A stretch of 32,806 bases of DNA, from contig JADHWD010000005.1 in assembly GCA_016783645.1 (NCBI GenBank), positions 1-32,806 of the forward strand, written 5' to 3'. The stretch comes from a bacterium (GTDB taxonomy: Bacteria; Electryoneota; Tariuqbacteria; Tariuqbacterales; JADHWD01). Under the pieces are notes generated by a model. The model was not told where the DNA came from and made no database searches. It saw only the letters and a program-made list of their open reading frames with translations. Made by a program: the position numbers and the translations under genes. Below, piece by piece: positions 9,446-18,237 of the stretch; within the stretch, counting starts at the first letter, position 1; every line of letters begins with the position of its first letter.

Positions 9446-10712
9446 CTTTTTTTCCTACAACTAATTGCATATCCTTAACATCTTTCACAATGAGCGTTTC
9501 GCCTTTTTCGTATTCAGCGTCGCCGACAGCCCGCCATAGTTCCCCTGATATTTTTACTAATCCTTCCGGTTTCAGTTCCTTGACTACTTTGGCTTCCCGT
9601 CCGATGAGGGATTCGCGTCCGTAAGTGGGTTTGCGGATCTGCGCTTTAGCGCCGAAGCCGATGGCGATGATGAAGAATAACGAAGTCGCCGCTACTGTCG
9701 GGATTAAAACAGACCAGGATACGCGGACTTCGGGGATGCTGACTCCTTTATACAGCATGATGGAGCCGAGGAGTAAAGAAATTATTCCGCCCAATGTCAA
9801 CCCTCCGTAACTTACTATTTTTATTTCAAGTATGAACAGAATTACCGCCAGGATGATGAGGAGCAGTCCGGCGTAATTGACCGGCAGTGTGTGCATGGCG
9901 AATAAGGCTAATATCAGGCATATACCGCCGATGACTCCCGGAAATATGGCGCCGGGATTGTATAATTCAAACAGCAGTCCGTACATTCCCAACATCAAGA
10001 GTATATAGGCGATATTGGGATCGGATATGGTGTTTAGAATTCTCTGCCGCCAGTCCATATCATAGAAGGTGATGGAATAATCATCGAGCTGGAGAGTGAC
10101 TTCCTCATCGGGCAGCTGGACTTTCCTGCCGTTTATCTTATCGATCAACTCATCGTAATCGGATGCGATGATGTCGATTACGCTTTTTTCCAGGGCGTCA
10201 TTAGCGGTGATGGATGCGCTTTCCCTGACCGCCGCTTCCGCCCAGTCTTCGTTGCGTCCTCTTTGAGCGGCGATTGAGCGTGCGAAAGCCACTGCGTCAT
10301 TGGTGACCTTCTTATTCATGGTGGAATCCATCTGCCCGCCCATATTGACCGGATGAGCGGCGCCTATGTTGGTGCCGGGCGCCATCACCGCTATATGCGC
10401 CGCTAAAGTGATGAACACACCCGCGCTGCCCGCCCGCGCCCCTGAAGGCGACACATACACCGCTATCGGAACCTCCGCGGACAGCATCTCTTTGACCATC
10501 TTCCGCATGGAAGTCATCAATCCGCCCGGAGTGTCCATCTCCACTATTAACAAAGCCGCATGTTCACTCTCCGCCCGTTCGATAGCGCGGCTGAGATATT
10601 CCGATGAAACCGGATTTATCGCTCCGTCAATCTTGATATGGTGAATTTCCGCTGATCGGCAGATTACCGGAATAAGCAGGCACAGTATCAATAACCTGCG
10701 GATAATAATCAT
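9432..10712 (-). CDS. NfeD-family membrane-bound ClpP-class serine protease
   Basis: LLIVEMDTPGGLMTSMRKMVKEMLSAEVPIAVYVSPSGARAGSAGVFITLAAHIAVMAPGTNIGAAHPV plus C-terminal TM bundle and OB-like tail. ORF track start at 10853 trimmed to the ATG at 10712, preceded by GGAG. Adjacent to slipin, as is typical. Confidence 0.93.
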   Translation of the reverse strand: MIIIRRLLILCLLIPVICRSAEIHHIKIDGAINPVSSEYLSRAIERAESEHAALLIVEMDTPGGLMTSMRKMVKEMLSAEVPIAVYVSPSGARAGSAGVFITLAAHIAVMAPGTNIGAAHPVNMGGQMDSTMNKKVTNDAVAFARSIAAQRGRNEDWAEAAVRESASITANDALEKSVIDIIASDYDELIDKINGRKVQLPDEEVTLQLDDYSITFYDMDWRQRILNTISDPNIAYILLMLGMYGLLFELYNPGAIFPGVIGGICLILALFAMHTLPVNYAGLLLIILAVILFILEIKIVSYGGLTLGGIISLLLGSIMLYKGVSIPEVRVSWSVLIPTVAATSLFFIIAIGFGAKAQIRKPTYGRESLIGREAKVVKELKPEGLVKISGELWRAVGDAEYEKGETLIVKDVKDMQLVVGKKEVKS

Positions 10713-10891
10713 GATAATCTCCAAATATATCATGAAAATATACTGTATAATTTTGCAAAAGGCAAGAAAGGGAATCGAAATCGGAAAGCGTAATTTGGGA
10801 TTCGGAATAATAATTAACCACGAATCGACACGAATAAGCGCGAATGGATACAAATACTTAGTGCTTTCCCGTCAGGTTTCGGACTTTGTCC

Positions 10892-11335
10892 TTGAAAATA
10901 GGGTTTGGGGTTTATGGGTCAGGGTTTAGTTTAATGTGGTGTCGACTCTCCGCAGTCGACACCATATATAATTAAAACAATGCTTTAGTGTCATGCGGGG
11001 ACGCATGACACCACAAAATTGGGCGGGGGTATTTTCAAGGGGATTCGATTCCGGACGCGCTTCGCTTGCCGGAATGACGGCGTTTCCTCTCGTTCCCATG
11101 CTCCAGCGTGGGAATGCATATCAGCGGCAGTCCGGTTTCTCCGAAACCGGGGAATTCTTGAGACATGACAGTCTATCCGAGAATACCATAGTATCATGCG
11201 GGGACGCATGACGCCACAAATATCAGGGAATGTAGGGGCGAACCCATGTGTTCGCCCTTGAGACTATTTTCATGCTTGGTGGTGCGCCGCAGGCGCATGA
11301 GGGTTTATCCTGAGTATCCTGAACATCCTTGTTAA
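10892..11335 (+). repeat. Mosaic dispersed repeat, copy A (several hairpins plus ATCCTGAGT nonamers)
   Basis: Module order matches copy B at 18238-18490: AAAATAGGGT heptads, GTCGACACC hairpin (10938-10963), TCATGCGGGG hairpin (10988-11011), TAGGGGCGA hairpin (~11232-11262), TGCGCC-GCA-GGCGCA, TATCCTGAG nonamers. Copy A carries an extra ~180 bp. Confidence 0.85.
11091..11119. repeat. Dispersed palindrome CGTTCCCATGCTCCAGCGTGGGAATGCAT
   Basis: Related copies at ~26130-26160 (inverted) and ~31635-31665 (inverted). Confidence 0.8.
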
Positions 11336-11445
11336 TTTCTTTTTTCGGATTTCGAATTTTGCATTTGATAAGATATTTATTAAATTTACAACTTTATAAA
11401 CATTTTCGTCAATTAGTTTTCATCCGCGGTTAATTTACGAATTCT

Positions 11446-12870
11446 ATGAATCATCAGCCTCAAACCGGTCCCTCGGGCGGAATAATTATGAATATCGCCC
11501 GGAATTACCTTCAAGGCTTGAAAAGCCTGTTCACCTGCCCCCGGGAAATCTGGATAGCGTTCATCATCAAAGTGCTGGAAAGCCTCTGTTATTTCTCTTC
11601 CGTCCTCATGTTAATGGTGTTTTTAACACAGGATATGGGGATGTCGGACGAGATGGCGGGGACGTTATTCGGCGTATTTTCCGCCTCCATGTCGCTGTTC
11701 ATGCTGTTCGTGGGCTTCATCGCCGATTCGTTAGGTATCAAACGCGCCTTAATAGTGGGACTGATCATAGCCCTAATCGGCAGGATTGCCATCACCTTCA
11801 CCACTAATCCCTATATCGTATTCCCCGGCATGTTCTTTTTGTCGGTCGGCTTCGCCTACATGATACCGTTGATAGCGGCGGCGGTCAAACTGTTTTCCAA
11901 CAAGAAGGCGCAGAAATACGCCTATTCCTGGTACTATGTGGTGATGAATGTGGGCTCATTAGCGGCGGGATTGTCCCTCGATTGGCTGAGAGGCGCATTC
12001 ACCAAAGTCATAGAATTCCAATTGTTAGGCATGGATTTGATAGTCAGGCCCACGCAGATAATCTTCCTGGTGGCAATCCTCGCATCTCTAATATCGTTAT
12101 TTCTGGTGGTATTTTTCATCCGTTCGAAAATCCCGCGGGAGGAATTCAATGAGGATGAACCTGTAACAGTTAAAGTCGAAGCCGAAAAGTTGAAGAAAGC
12201 TCCTACCGTTGACTATTCACCTGAAGAGAAAAAATCCGCCTTCACCATAATGAAGGAGGTTACCCGGGAAAAGAAATTCTGGATCTTCATCTCCTTCATC
12301 TTCCTGCTAGTGCTGGTCAAGATGATTTTCCAGTATAATCATTCGCTCTATCCACTGTATATGGAGCGGATAGGTTTGAAGAATTTGACCGGGCGGCTGT
12401 ATTCCATCAATCCCTTCATCATCATCTTCTTAGTCCCGGTGATGACCGCTATTACGGAGAAGATGAAGGCTTACAATGTGATAATGGTCGGCTCATTCAT
12501 CAGCGCCGCATCGGTGTTCTTCATGGGGGTGACTGAAAGCATCATGATGATTGTATCCTTCCAGATAGCGTTATCCATCGGCGAAGCGATATATTCTCCC
12601 AGGGTGTATGACTACACCGCCACTATAGCTCCGCCGGGCAAGGAAGCCTCCTATATGGCGCTGTCGAAAGTGCCGATGTTCTTCGCCAAAGTGGGCGCAG
12701 GACCAGTAACCGGCATTCTGCTGGCGAATTTGTGTCCCGCTGAAGGAGCGAGGAACACCGAACTGATGTGGATTATCGTGGGAATTTCCACTATGCTATC
12801 GCCTATCACATTATTCCTCGGCAGGAAGTGGCTGGATGTGGAGAGCCGCAGTAAGGCGGGGGAGGTTTGA
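11446..12870 (+). CDS. MFS-type transporter
   Basis: About 12 hydrophobic segments; LFGVFSASMSLFMLFVGFIADSLGIKRALIVGLIIALIGRI resembles the MFS loop 2-3 motif. Start may be the ATG at 11488. Confidence 0.85.
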   Translation: MNHQPQTGPSGGIIMNIARNYLQGLKSLFTCPREIWIAFIIKVLESLCYFSSVLMLMVFLTQDMGMSDEMAGTLFGVFSASMSLFMLFVGFIADSLGIKRALIVGLIIALIGRIAITFTTNPYIVFPGMFFLSVGFAYMIPLIAAAVKLFSNKKAQKYAYSWYYVVMNVGSLAAGLSLDWLRGAFTKVIEFQLLGMDLIVRPTQIIFLVAILASLISLFLVVFFIRSKIPREEFNEDEPVTVKVEAEKLKKAPTVDYSPEEKKSAFTIMKEVTREKKFWIFISFIFLLVLVKMIFQYNHSLYPLYMERIGLKNLTGRLYSINPFIIIFLVPVMTAITEKMKAYNVIMVGSFISAASVFFMGVTESIMMIVSFQIALSIGEAIYSPRVYDYTATIAPPGKEASYMALSKVPMFFAKVGAGPVTGILLANLCPAEGARNTELMWIIVGISTMLSPITLFLGRKWLDVESRSKAGEV

Positions 12871-12901
12871 TTCTCGATTCTTGATTCTCGATTCTCGATT
12901 C
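12869..12901 (+). repeat. Heptad array GATTCTCGATTCTTGATTCTCGATTCTCGATTC overlapping a stop codon
   Basis: Four to five GATTCTY units; TGA at 12868-12870 overlaps the first unit. Confidence 0.9.
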
Positions 12902-12934
12902 AAATCCGTTTTCCGTTTTCAGTGCTCGGATTAA

Positions 12935-12971
12935 GATTCACAGCAGATGAAGCGGATTAAGCGGATGAAAG
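12935..12971 (+). repeat. GATTCAC-capped nonamer element GATTCACAGCAGATGAAGCGGATTAAGCGGATGAAAG
   Basis: Cap plus AGCAGATGA AGCGGATTA AGCGGATGA. Confidence 0.8.
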
Positions 12972-12972
12972 T

Positions 12973-13030
12973 CGGTCACTTGTCACTCGTCATTAGTGTT
13001 TCGAATTTCGAGTTTCGGATTTCGAATTTT
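12973..13030 (+). repeat. Heptad arrays GGTCACTTGTCACTCGTCATTAG and TTTCGAATTTCGAGTTTCGGATTTCGAATTTT
   Basis: 7-nt period; shares the 16-mer GGTCACTTGTCACTCG with the coding sequence at ~14698-14713. Confidence 0.8.
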
Positions 13031-13132
13031 ATAGCTTTAATCGCTTTCATAGCTTGTGAATTTTTACCTTAATTACCTTCATCACCTGTGAATCTTTATC
13101 TGCTTCATCCGCTTCATCTGCTGTGAATCTTT
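13031..13132 (-). repeat. Three consecutive nonamer elements, each ending in a GTGAAT(C/T) cap
   Basis: ATAGCTTTAATCGCTTTCATAGCTTGTGAATTT; ACCTTAATTACCTTCATCACCTGTGAATC; ATCTGCTTCATCCGCTTCATCTGCTGTGAATC. Confidence 0.85.
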
Positions 13133-13227
13133 TCCGTTTTTTTATATTAGAAAAACTTGACAATTCCATAAAATTTATTATATTGAAATAAACGAACAAT
13201 ATCAATATCAAATACGGAGTAACACTC

Positions 13228-14826
13228 ATGAAGAAGCATCTTATTTCTCTAACCGCGGCGCTGTTCATATTCATAGCCGCCGCACAGGCGCAGTTGTCCG
13301 GTCCTTTGAGCGGGATTCTTGAAGGGAACACCACCTATACTGTCGTGGGAGACATCTCGGTTGAAGCGGATGATTCGTTGATCATCGAAGCCGGAGCTAC
13401 TTTGATTTTCAATCAAGGGATTGATTTTGATATTAATGGTTATCTTCACGCGGCGGGGACGGAGACAGATAGTATTAGATTTGTCAATAGTCCGGGATCA
13501 AACTGGGGAGGGATTGATTTCAATAATTCAGCGGATGATTCCAGTAAATTGGGATACTGTTTTATCACCGGCTCGTCTTCAAGTGGGATTGACTGCGATA
13601 ATTCCAGCCTTGCTATCTCTAACTGCACCATCAGCGGCAATACGGATGGATACGGCGGTGGGATTTGCTGCTATCATTCCAGCCCTTCTATCACTGACTG
13701 CACCATCAGCGGCAACACGGCTGGACACGGCGGCGGGATTCGTTGCTCTTCTTCCTACCCAGCGATAACTAACTGCACCATCAGCAACAACATAGCGGTT
13801 GCAGGCGTAGGTGGAGGGATTTACTGCTCTTCTTCCAGCCCTTCAATCACTAACTGCGCTATCAGCGGCAATATGGCTGTAAGCAACGGCGGCGGGATTT
13901 CCTGTTTAGATAATTCCAGCCCTGCTATCACCGGCTGCGCCATCAGCGGCAATACGGCGGGATACGGCGGTGGGATTTACTGCGGTTATTACAGCCCAGC
14001 GATAACTAACTGCGCCATCAGCGGCAACACGGCTGTATACAACGGCGGCGGGATTTACTGCAGTTCCTCTTCCAATCCTGCTATCACTAACTGCACCATC
14101 AGCGGCAACACAGCGGCTGGATACGGCTCCAGCGTCGGCGGCGGCGGGATTTGCTACTATTCTAATTCCAGCCCTGAGATATTAAATACCATAGTTTCCG
14201 GCAATTTAGGAAATTATGGTGTTTATTTATCAAGTTACTCCAATCCCACCATCACCTTCAGTGATTTTTACAATAATCAAAACGGCAATTTCAACAATCC
14301 TCCGCAATGGATCGGTCAAATCACCACCACCAACGCCAACGGCGACTCCTGCGACCAATTCTATAACATATTCTTTAATCCGCTGTTTTATTCTACTACC
14401 GGGGATTCTGCCTATTATCTGACCGCCGGTTCCCCCTGCATTGACGCCGGCGATCCTGCAAGTCCGCCTGATCCCGATGGCTCCATCGCCGATATAGGCG
14501 CTTTCCCCTACGATTCAAGCTGGGTATCAGTCGATGAACCGAAAATATGCCTAATGCCATCGAAAACATCTTTGCATTATCCTTATCCTAATCCATTCAA
14601 CCCCTCCTCTACTATCAGCTATCAGCTGTCAGCTGACAGCTATGTGGAATTGATAGTGTATGACATTCAAGGTCGGGAAGTGCAGTCACTCGTCACTGGT
14701 CACTTGTCACTCGGATATCACGAAGTCCTGTTCGATGGGAGGGATTTATCAAGCGGGATGTATTTTGTCCGGCTGACAGTTGACAGTAGACAGTCGACAG
14801 TAAAGAAAATGGTGTTGATGAAATAG
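13228..14826 (+). CDS. Right-handed parallel beta-helix repeat protein with C-terminal T9SS sorting domain
   Basis: Signal peptide; repeated CTISGNTAGYGGGIYCSSSSPAITN rungs; C-terminus YPNPFNPSSTISYQL...VYDIQGREV...GYHEVLFDGRDLSSGMYFVRLT...KKMVLMK. Confidence 0.9.
   Translation: MKKHLISLTAALFIFIAAAQAQLSGPLSGILEGNTTYTVVGDISVEADDSLIIEAGATLIFNQGIDFDINGYLHAAGTETDSIRFVNSPGSNWGGIDFNNSADDSSKLGYCFITGSSSSGIDCDNSSLAISNCTISGNTDGYGGGICCYHSSPSITDCTISGNTAGHGGGIRCSSSYPAITNCTISNNIAVAGVGGGIYCSSSSPSITNCAISGNMAVSNGGGISCLDNSSPAITGCAISGNTAGYGGGIYCGYYSPAITNCAISGNTAVYNGGGIYCSSSSNPAITNCTISGNTAAGYGSSVGGGGICYYSNSSPEILNTIVSGNLGNYGVYLSSYSNPTITFSDFYNNQNGNFNNPPQWIGQITTTNANGDSCDQFYNIFFNPLFYSTTGDSAYYLTAGSPCIDAGDPASPPDPDGSIADIGAFPYDSSWVSVDEPKICLMPSKTSLHYPYPNPFNPSSTISYQLSADSYVELIVYDIQGREVQSLVTGHLSLGYHEVLFDGRDLSSGMYFVRLTVDSRQSTVKKMVLMK
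14611..14644 (+). repeat. In-CDS heptad array CTATCAGCTATCAGCTGTCAGCTGACAGCTATG
   Basis: 7-nt period inside the T9SS sorting domain (encodes ISYQLSADSYV). Confidence 0.85.
14685..14713 (+). repeat. In-CDS heptad array GTCACTCGTCACTGGTCACTTGTCACTCG
   Basis: Four GTCACTN units, in frame (encodes SLVTGHLSLG). Confidence 0.9.
14774..14803 (+). repeat. In-CDS heptad array TGACAGTTGACAGTAGACAGTCGACAGTAA
   Basis: Four GACAGTN units, in frame (encodes TVDSRQSTV). Confidence 0.9.
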
Positions 14827-14896
14827 TGAATGTAAAATAGTGAATAGTGAATTAAGATATATGATATTTGATATTTGATATTTTAAAGTGTGAAGA

Positions 14897-14952
14897 GATT
14901 CACTGGCAATGATGGTGATGATGGTAAAAACAGCCTTAATAGCCAGTGAATA
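14897..14952. repeat. Two-ended GATTCAC element: ATTCACTGGC...GCCAGTGAAT with nonamer interior
   Basis: Perfect 10-bp terminal inverted repeats; GGCAATGAT GGTGATGAT GGTAAAAAC on the left, GGCTATTAA GGCTGTTTT on the right arm (reverse complement). Confidence 0.85.
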
Positions 14953-15135
14953 TTATTCGTTTAATTCGTTGTGAATCTCCTCACTTTTGCCTTTTTACTT
15001 TTAACTTTTTTAATCCTGAATATCCTGTGTATCCGTAGTTAATTCTCTAAATCACCAATGACCAATGACTATTTTAATACGCTTAATCTGCTTCATCTGT
15101 TGTGAATCTCCTCACTTTTACCTTTTGCCTTTTTA
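14953..15135 (-). repeat. Nonamer and heptad elements: TTCGTTTAATTCGTTGTGAATC, CTTTTGC/CTTTTTA heptads, ATCCTGAATATCCTGTGTATCCGTAGTTAATT, ACGCTTAATCTGCTTCATCTGTTGTGAATC
   Basis: Periodicity and caps read directly. Confidence 0.75.
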
Positions 15136-15153
15136 CTTTTTACTTGAATAATC

Positions 15154-15606
15154 ATGTTTGCCGATAAGAGTGAAATAGACTACCGCCGTTACACAGCTTA
15201 CACTGGTTCCATTATCCCCGGCGTTCAAAAGACTTCTTCTGAAAGCGATGAAGGCGCGGCTGAAGAGAAAACCGAAACTAAAAAGAAGCCGGAACTACCG
15301 GTTAATCTGCGGATAAGCAGATTGCGGAATAAACTTAACGATAATATCGACAACCGCGAAAAGCTGAATGAATATATCAAACTGTGCGTAGAAGAGGGAT
15401 TATACGAAGACGCCCACAGTGTCGTCGAAAAGTATCTTAAAAGACATGGCAGCGATAATCACACGAGATACGCTTTAGCGGTCATATTGCTTAGGATGAA
15501 TAAGCGGAAAGAAGCGAAAATCGAACTGCGTGAAATACTGCGTAAAAATCCCCGCTTCAAAGAAGCAAGGGACTTATTGGATAGGATGAGGCTGGGGAAA
15601 GCTTGA
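15154..15606 (+). CDS. Hypothetical protein with TPR-like C-terminal helices
   Basis: LYEDAHSVVEKYLKRHGSDNHTRYALAVILLRMNKRKEAKIELREILRKNPRFKEARDLL has TPR spacing. Confidence 0.65.
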   Translation: MFADKSEIDYRRYTAYTGSIIPGVQKTSSESDEGAAEEKTETKKKPELPVNLRISRLRNKLNDNIDNREKLNEYIKLCVEEGLYEDAHSVVEKYLKRHGSDNHTRYALAVILLRMNKRKEAKIELREILRKNPRFKEARDLLDRMRLGKA

Positions 15607-15746
15607 TGTTTAAGTAGGGGCGAAGCATTTTTTACTAATACTAACGCGTTGTGCTATTTAAAATACTCCGCCATCTGATTGATATTATATAACTTAAAAG
15701 AACATGTAAAACTCTAACTTTCTGAATTTTGGGATTATGTATGTCC

Positions 15747-15807
15747 GGGTCAGGGACGACCCGGACTACGAGACTAAGGTAGGCGGGGTCGTCCCTGACC
15801 CCGCCAT
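15747..15807. repeat. Opposed hairpin pair GTCCGGGTC-AGGGAC-GACCCGGAC and GGCGGGGTC-GTCCCT-GACCCCGCC
   Basis: Two perfect 9-bp stems whose 6-nt loops are exact reverse complements. Confidence 0.85.
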
Positions 15808-15849
15808 CTTAATACTTTTACTCTTTCACACTTTTAAACTATTTTTAAT

Positions 15850-17616
15850 ATGGAACAAAAGAAATCATTATTTGACAAAACTTTTATACCTTTTATACCT
15901 CCGGCGATAGCTTTTATACTGTTCGCCTTCACCATTAATTTCCCTTTTGTACATCAGGATAATCTGTTGATAATACAGCGGATTCCCTATCTGGCGAAAT
16001 GGGCGCAGGCCTGGAAATTATTAACATCGGGATATTGGTTCGGGACCGATTATCAGTTTTTATTCTTCCGTCCGTTGACTACTTTGAGCTATATCCTGAA
16101 CTACCAATCATCAGGGCTTAATTCCACCGGCTACCATCTGTTCAATATCATCCTGCATGCTTTGAACACTTATCTGATATACGCGCTGGTGATCAGACTT
16201 AAAAACCGCCGCCTGGCGGTTCTATCGGCTCTGATTTTTGCGGTTTATCCTATAGCTGTACCTTCGGCGGCTTATATCAGCGGGCGGTCCGAGGCTTTAG
16301 CGTTTCTGTTTTTAGCGCTTGCGGCTTTGTTCTATCTGCGGGGCGGATTCGGATTCATCAAATGGGCTCTACCGTTACTGTTCTTCACGCTGGCGCTGTT
16401 TTCCAGCGAAACAGCCTGGATATTCCCCCTGTTTCTTCTGCCCTTCCTGATAAAACGGCGGGAGGGATTATATGTCATCCTGTTCCTGCTTTTGGAGGTG
16501 ATGTATTTCATATTGCGGATAAAAATGCTGGGGGATTGGAATTACGGCAGCGCGAAAGATTTCGCCGGATGGAGTACCGCTTTCGCCTCATATTATTATT
16601 ATCTAAAGACTATTTTATTTCCTTATATTTATCAGCATGCGGCTACAGTTTCAACCGAGTCGCCGGCCATCGGTCTGGGAGCTTTAGGCGCTTTGATATT
16701 GATTATAATCAGTATATTACGGAAGAAAGTCGGTGATGCGGTCTCCATCGGAGCCTGGACAATTCTGACAGTATTATTGATACCGTCGAATATGCTGGGC
16801 ACTAAACACGAATTATCCGTTCAGGCGCTGTATATTCCTTCAGCGGGATTCGCCCTGATTTTATCTGCGTTGATAGTGAAGATAATCTCCGGCAAGTCTG
16901 CGGCGGTGCGGATCATATTCAGCTATGTATTTTCGATAATAATAATTATTTTCACAGCATTTTCTTTCATGCAGGCGCGTTCTTTCCGCAGTGAAACCGC
17001 TTTATGGGCTTCCGCAGTCAGGTCTAATCCCAATTCGGCCGTAGCTCATCATAACTTAGGGATGTTACTGCTTGATATGAAGATGACTAACGAAGCGATG
17101 TCGGAACTAAGAAGGGCGGTGGAACTCGATCCGGAGGATATACCGGGACAGCGGGAATTGGCGAGATTATTCTGGAATACCGGGCAGTATGAAAAGGCTT
17201 ATGAGGAGATGGAGAACCTCATCCGTAAAGTCCCCGATTCAACCGAAGACCTCCTGTTATTGGGAAGAATATGCAACAAACTCAAGCGGTACTACCGTTC
17301 TATCGATGTGCTCACCCGGGCCAATAAACTTGATCCCAAGCTTGAACGCGCGGCGTTCGAATTGGGGATAGCGAATTATTACCTGATGAACCGGGAAGAT
17401 GCGGTTAAATATTTCACGGAAGCCACAATCACTGACAAGACCGATGTAGAATATGCGTACTATTACCGCGCTAAAACTTACATAGCGATGGGGAAGGATA
17501 AACTGGCGCTGTTAGATTATCAGAAGGCGATTGAGATTAACCCCAAGATGAATCACTCCAATTCCATCAAAGGGACTATTTACAGTTTGAAAAAGAAAAT
17601 GGGAATCAAGGATTAG
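15850..17616 (+). CDS. Multi-TM membrane protein with C-terminal TPRs (TMTC/PMT-like architecture)
   Basis: N-terminal half very hydrophobic with INFPFVHQDN near the start and YHLFNIILHALNTYLIYAL; C-terminal TPRs (AVAHHNLGMLLLDMKMTNEAMSELRRAVELDPEDI). Confidence 0.75.
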   Translation: MEQKKSLFDKTFIPFIPPAIAFILFAFTINFPFVHQDNLLIIQRIPYLAKWAQAWKLLTSGYWFGTDYQFLFFRPLTTLSYILNYQSSGLNSTGYHLFNIILHALNTYLIYALVIRLKNRRLAVLSALIFAVYPIAVPSAAYISGRSEALAFLFLALAALFYLRGGFGFIKWALPLLFFTLALFSSETAWIFPLFLLPFLIKRREGLYVILFLLLEVMYFILRIKMLGDWNYGSAKDFAGWSTAFASYYYYLKTILFPYIYQHAATVSTESPAIGLGALGALILIIISILRKKVGDAVSIGAWTILTVLLIPSNMLGTKHELSVQALYIPSAGFALILSALIVKIISGKSAAVRIIFSYVFSIIIIIFTAFSFMQARSFRSETALWASAVRSNPNSAVAHHNLGMLLLDMKMTNEAMSELRRAVELDPEDIPGQRELARLFWNTGQYEKAYEEMENLIRKVPDSTEDLLLLGRICNKLKRYYRSIDVLTRANKLDPKLERAAFELGIANYYLMNREDAVKYFTEATITDKTDVEYAYYYRAKTYIAMGKDKLALLDYQKAIEINPKMNHSNSIKGTIYSLKKKMGIKD

Positions 17617-17674
17617 AATCCTGTTATCAGAAATTTCCGCTATTACCAAAGTCTAAACAGTCTGTCCGACAACT

Positions 17675-17745
17675 TGTCATTCTGAACGAAGTGAAGAATC
17701 GTATTCTTATTAATTGTTTAAATAACAGCGGATTCCGGAATGACA
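17675..17745. repeat. Dispersed palindromic element TGTCATTCTGAACGAAGTGAAGAATC...GATTCCGGAATGACA
   Basis: TGTCATTC...GAATGACA termini, shared with 22682-22709 and 23090-23176. Confidence 0.7.
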
Positions 17746-17770
17746 TTTTAATATTCTCGGATTGAATAAT

Positions 17771-17806
17771 GAGTCCTGAGTCTTGAGTCCTGAGTCCTGA
17801 GTCTTG
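17771..17806 (-). repeat. Heptad array GAGTCCTGAGTCTTGAGTCCTGAGTCCTGAGTCTTGG just 3' of a minus-strand gene
   Basis: Five GAGTCYT units within about 5 nt of the stop at 17810-17812. Confidence 0.9.
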
Positions 17807-17809
17807 GTA

Positions 17810-18232
17810 TTAGGTCTTTTTCTTATTCGGCAGATAAGCGGGTTTATACCATACATTAGCGGCGAAGAGATCTAATTCCCAATAATCCCATCCCCGTATA
17901 TCCACACTTAAGACCACGGTCTTGTAGCGTGATTCTTCGGCGGGAGAAGCAGTCTCGGACAATGTCCATTTATCCAGCACCCGGATGATGGAATACCCCG
18001 ATTCCAGGATTATCTCCACTTTAAAACCGGAGATATTATTCAATGAGTCGGGGATTTCTCTTTGTAGTAATGTGATTTCATATGTGGAAACCACTGAGCT
18101 ATCATGAGGATCTTCAGAGAATTTCAGCTTCATCGTCACATTATAAGGCTCAACGGGAATCCATTCCGATTCCGCCGCCGGAAGATAAGCTGCGATTAAT
18201 AAACCTATAGTGATTAGCGCGAGTTTCATCAT
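17810..18232 (-). CDS. Secreted hypothetical protein
   Basis: Signal peptide MMKLALITIGLLIAAYLPAAESEW; intact ORF, no recognisable family. Confidence 0.6.
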   Translation of the reverse strand: MMKLALITIGLLIAAYLPAAESEWIPVEPYNVTMKLKFSEDPHDSSVVSTYEITLLQREIPDSLNNISGFKVEIILESGYSIIRVLDKWTLSETASPAEESRYKTVVLSVDIRGWDYWELDLFAANVWYKPAYLPNKKKT

Positions 18233-18237
18233 TTACT

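Noticed and set aside
10818-10855. ACGAATCGACACGAATAAGCGCGAATGG as a regulatory site
   Set aside because: Looks like another ~10-nt-period intergenic repeat; one copy here and no positional logic, so not claimed separately.
10991-11211. Mirror-image 72-aa ORFs on both strands (MRGRMTPQNWAG.../MRPRMILWYSRI...)
   Set aside because: Both are translations of palindromic intergenic modules; no RBS or protein-like composition.
13590-14190. Tandem DNA repeats of about 70-75 bp
   Set aside because: Explained by the beta-helix rung repeats of the encoded protein; not a separate element.
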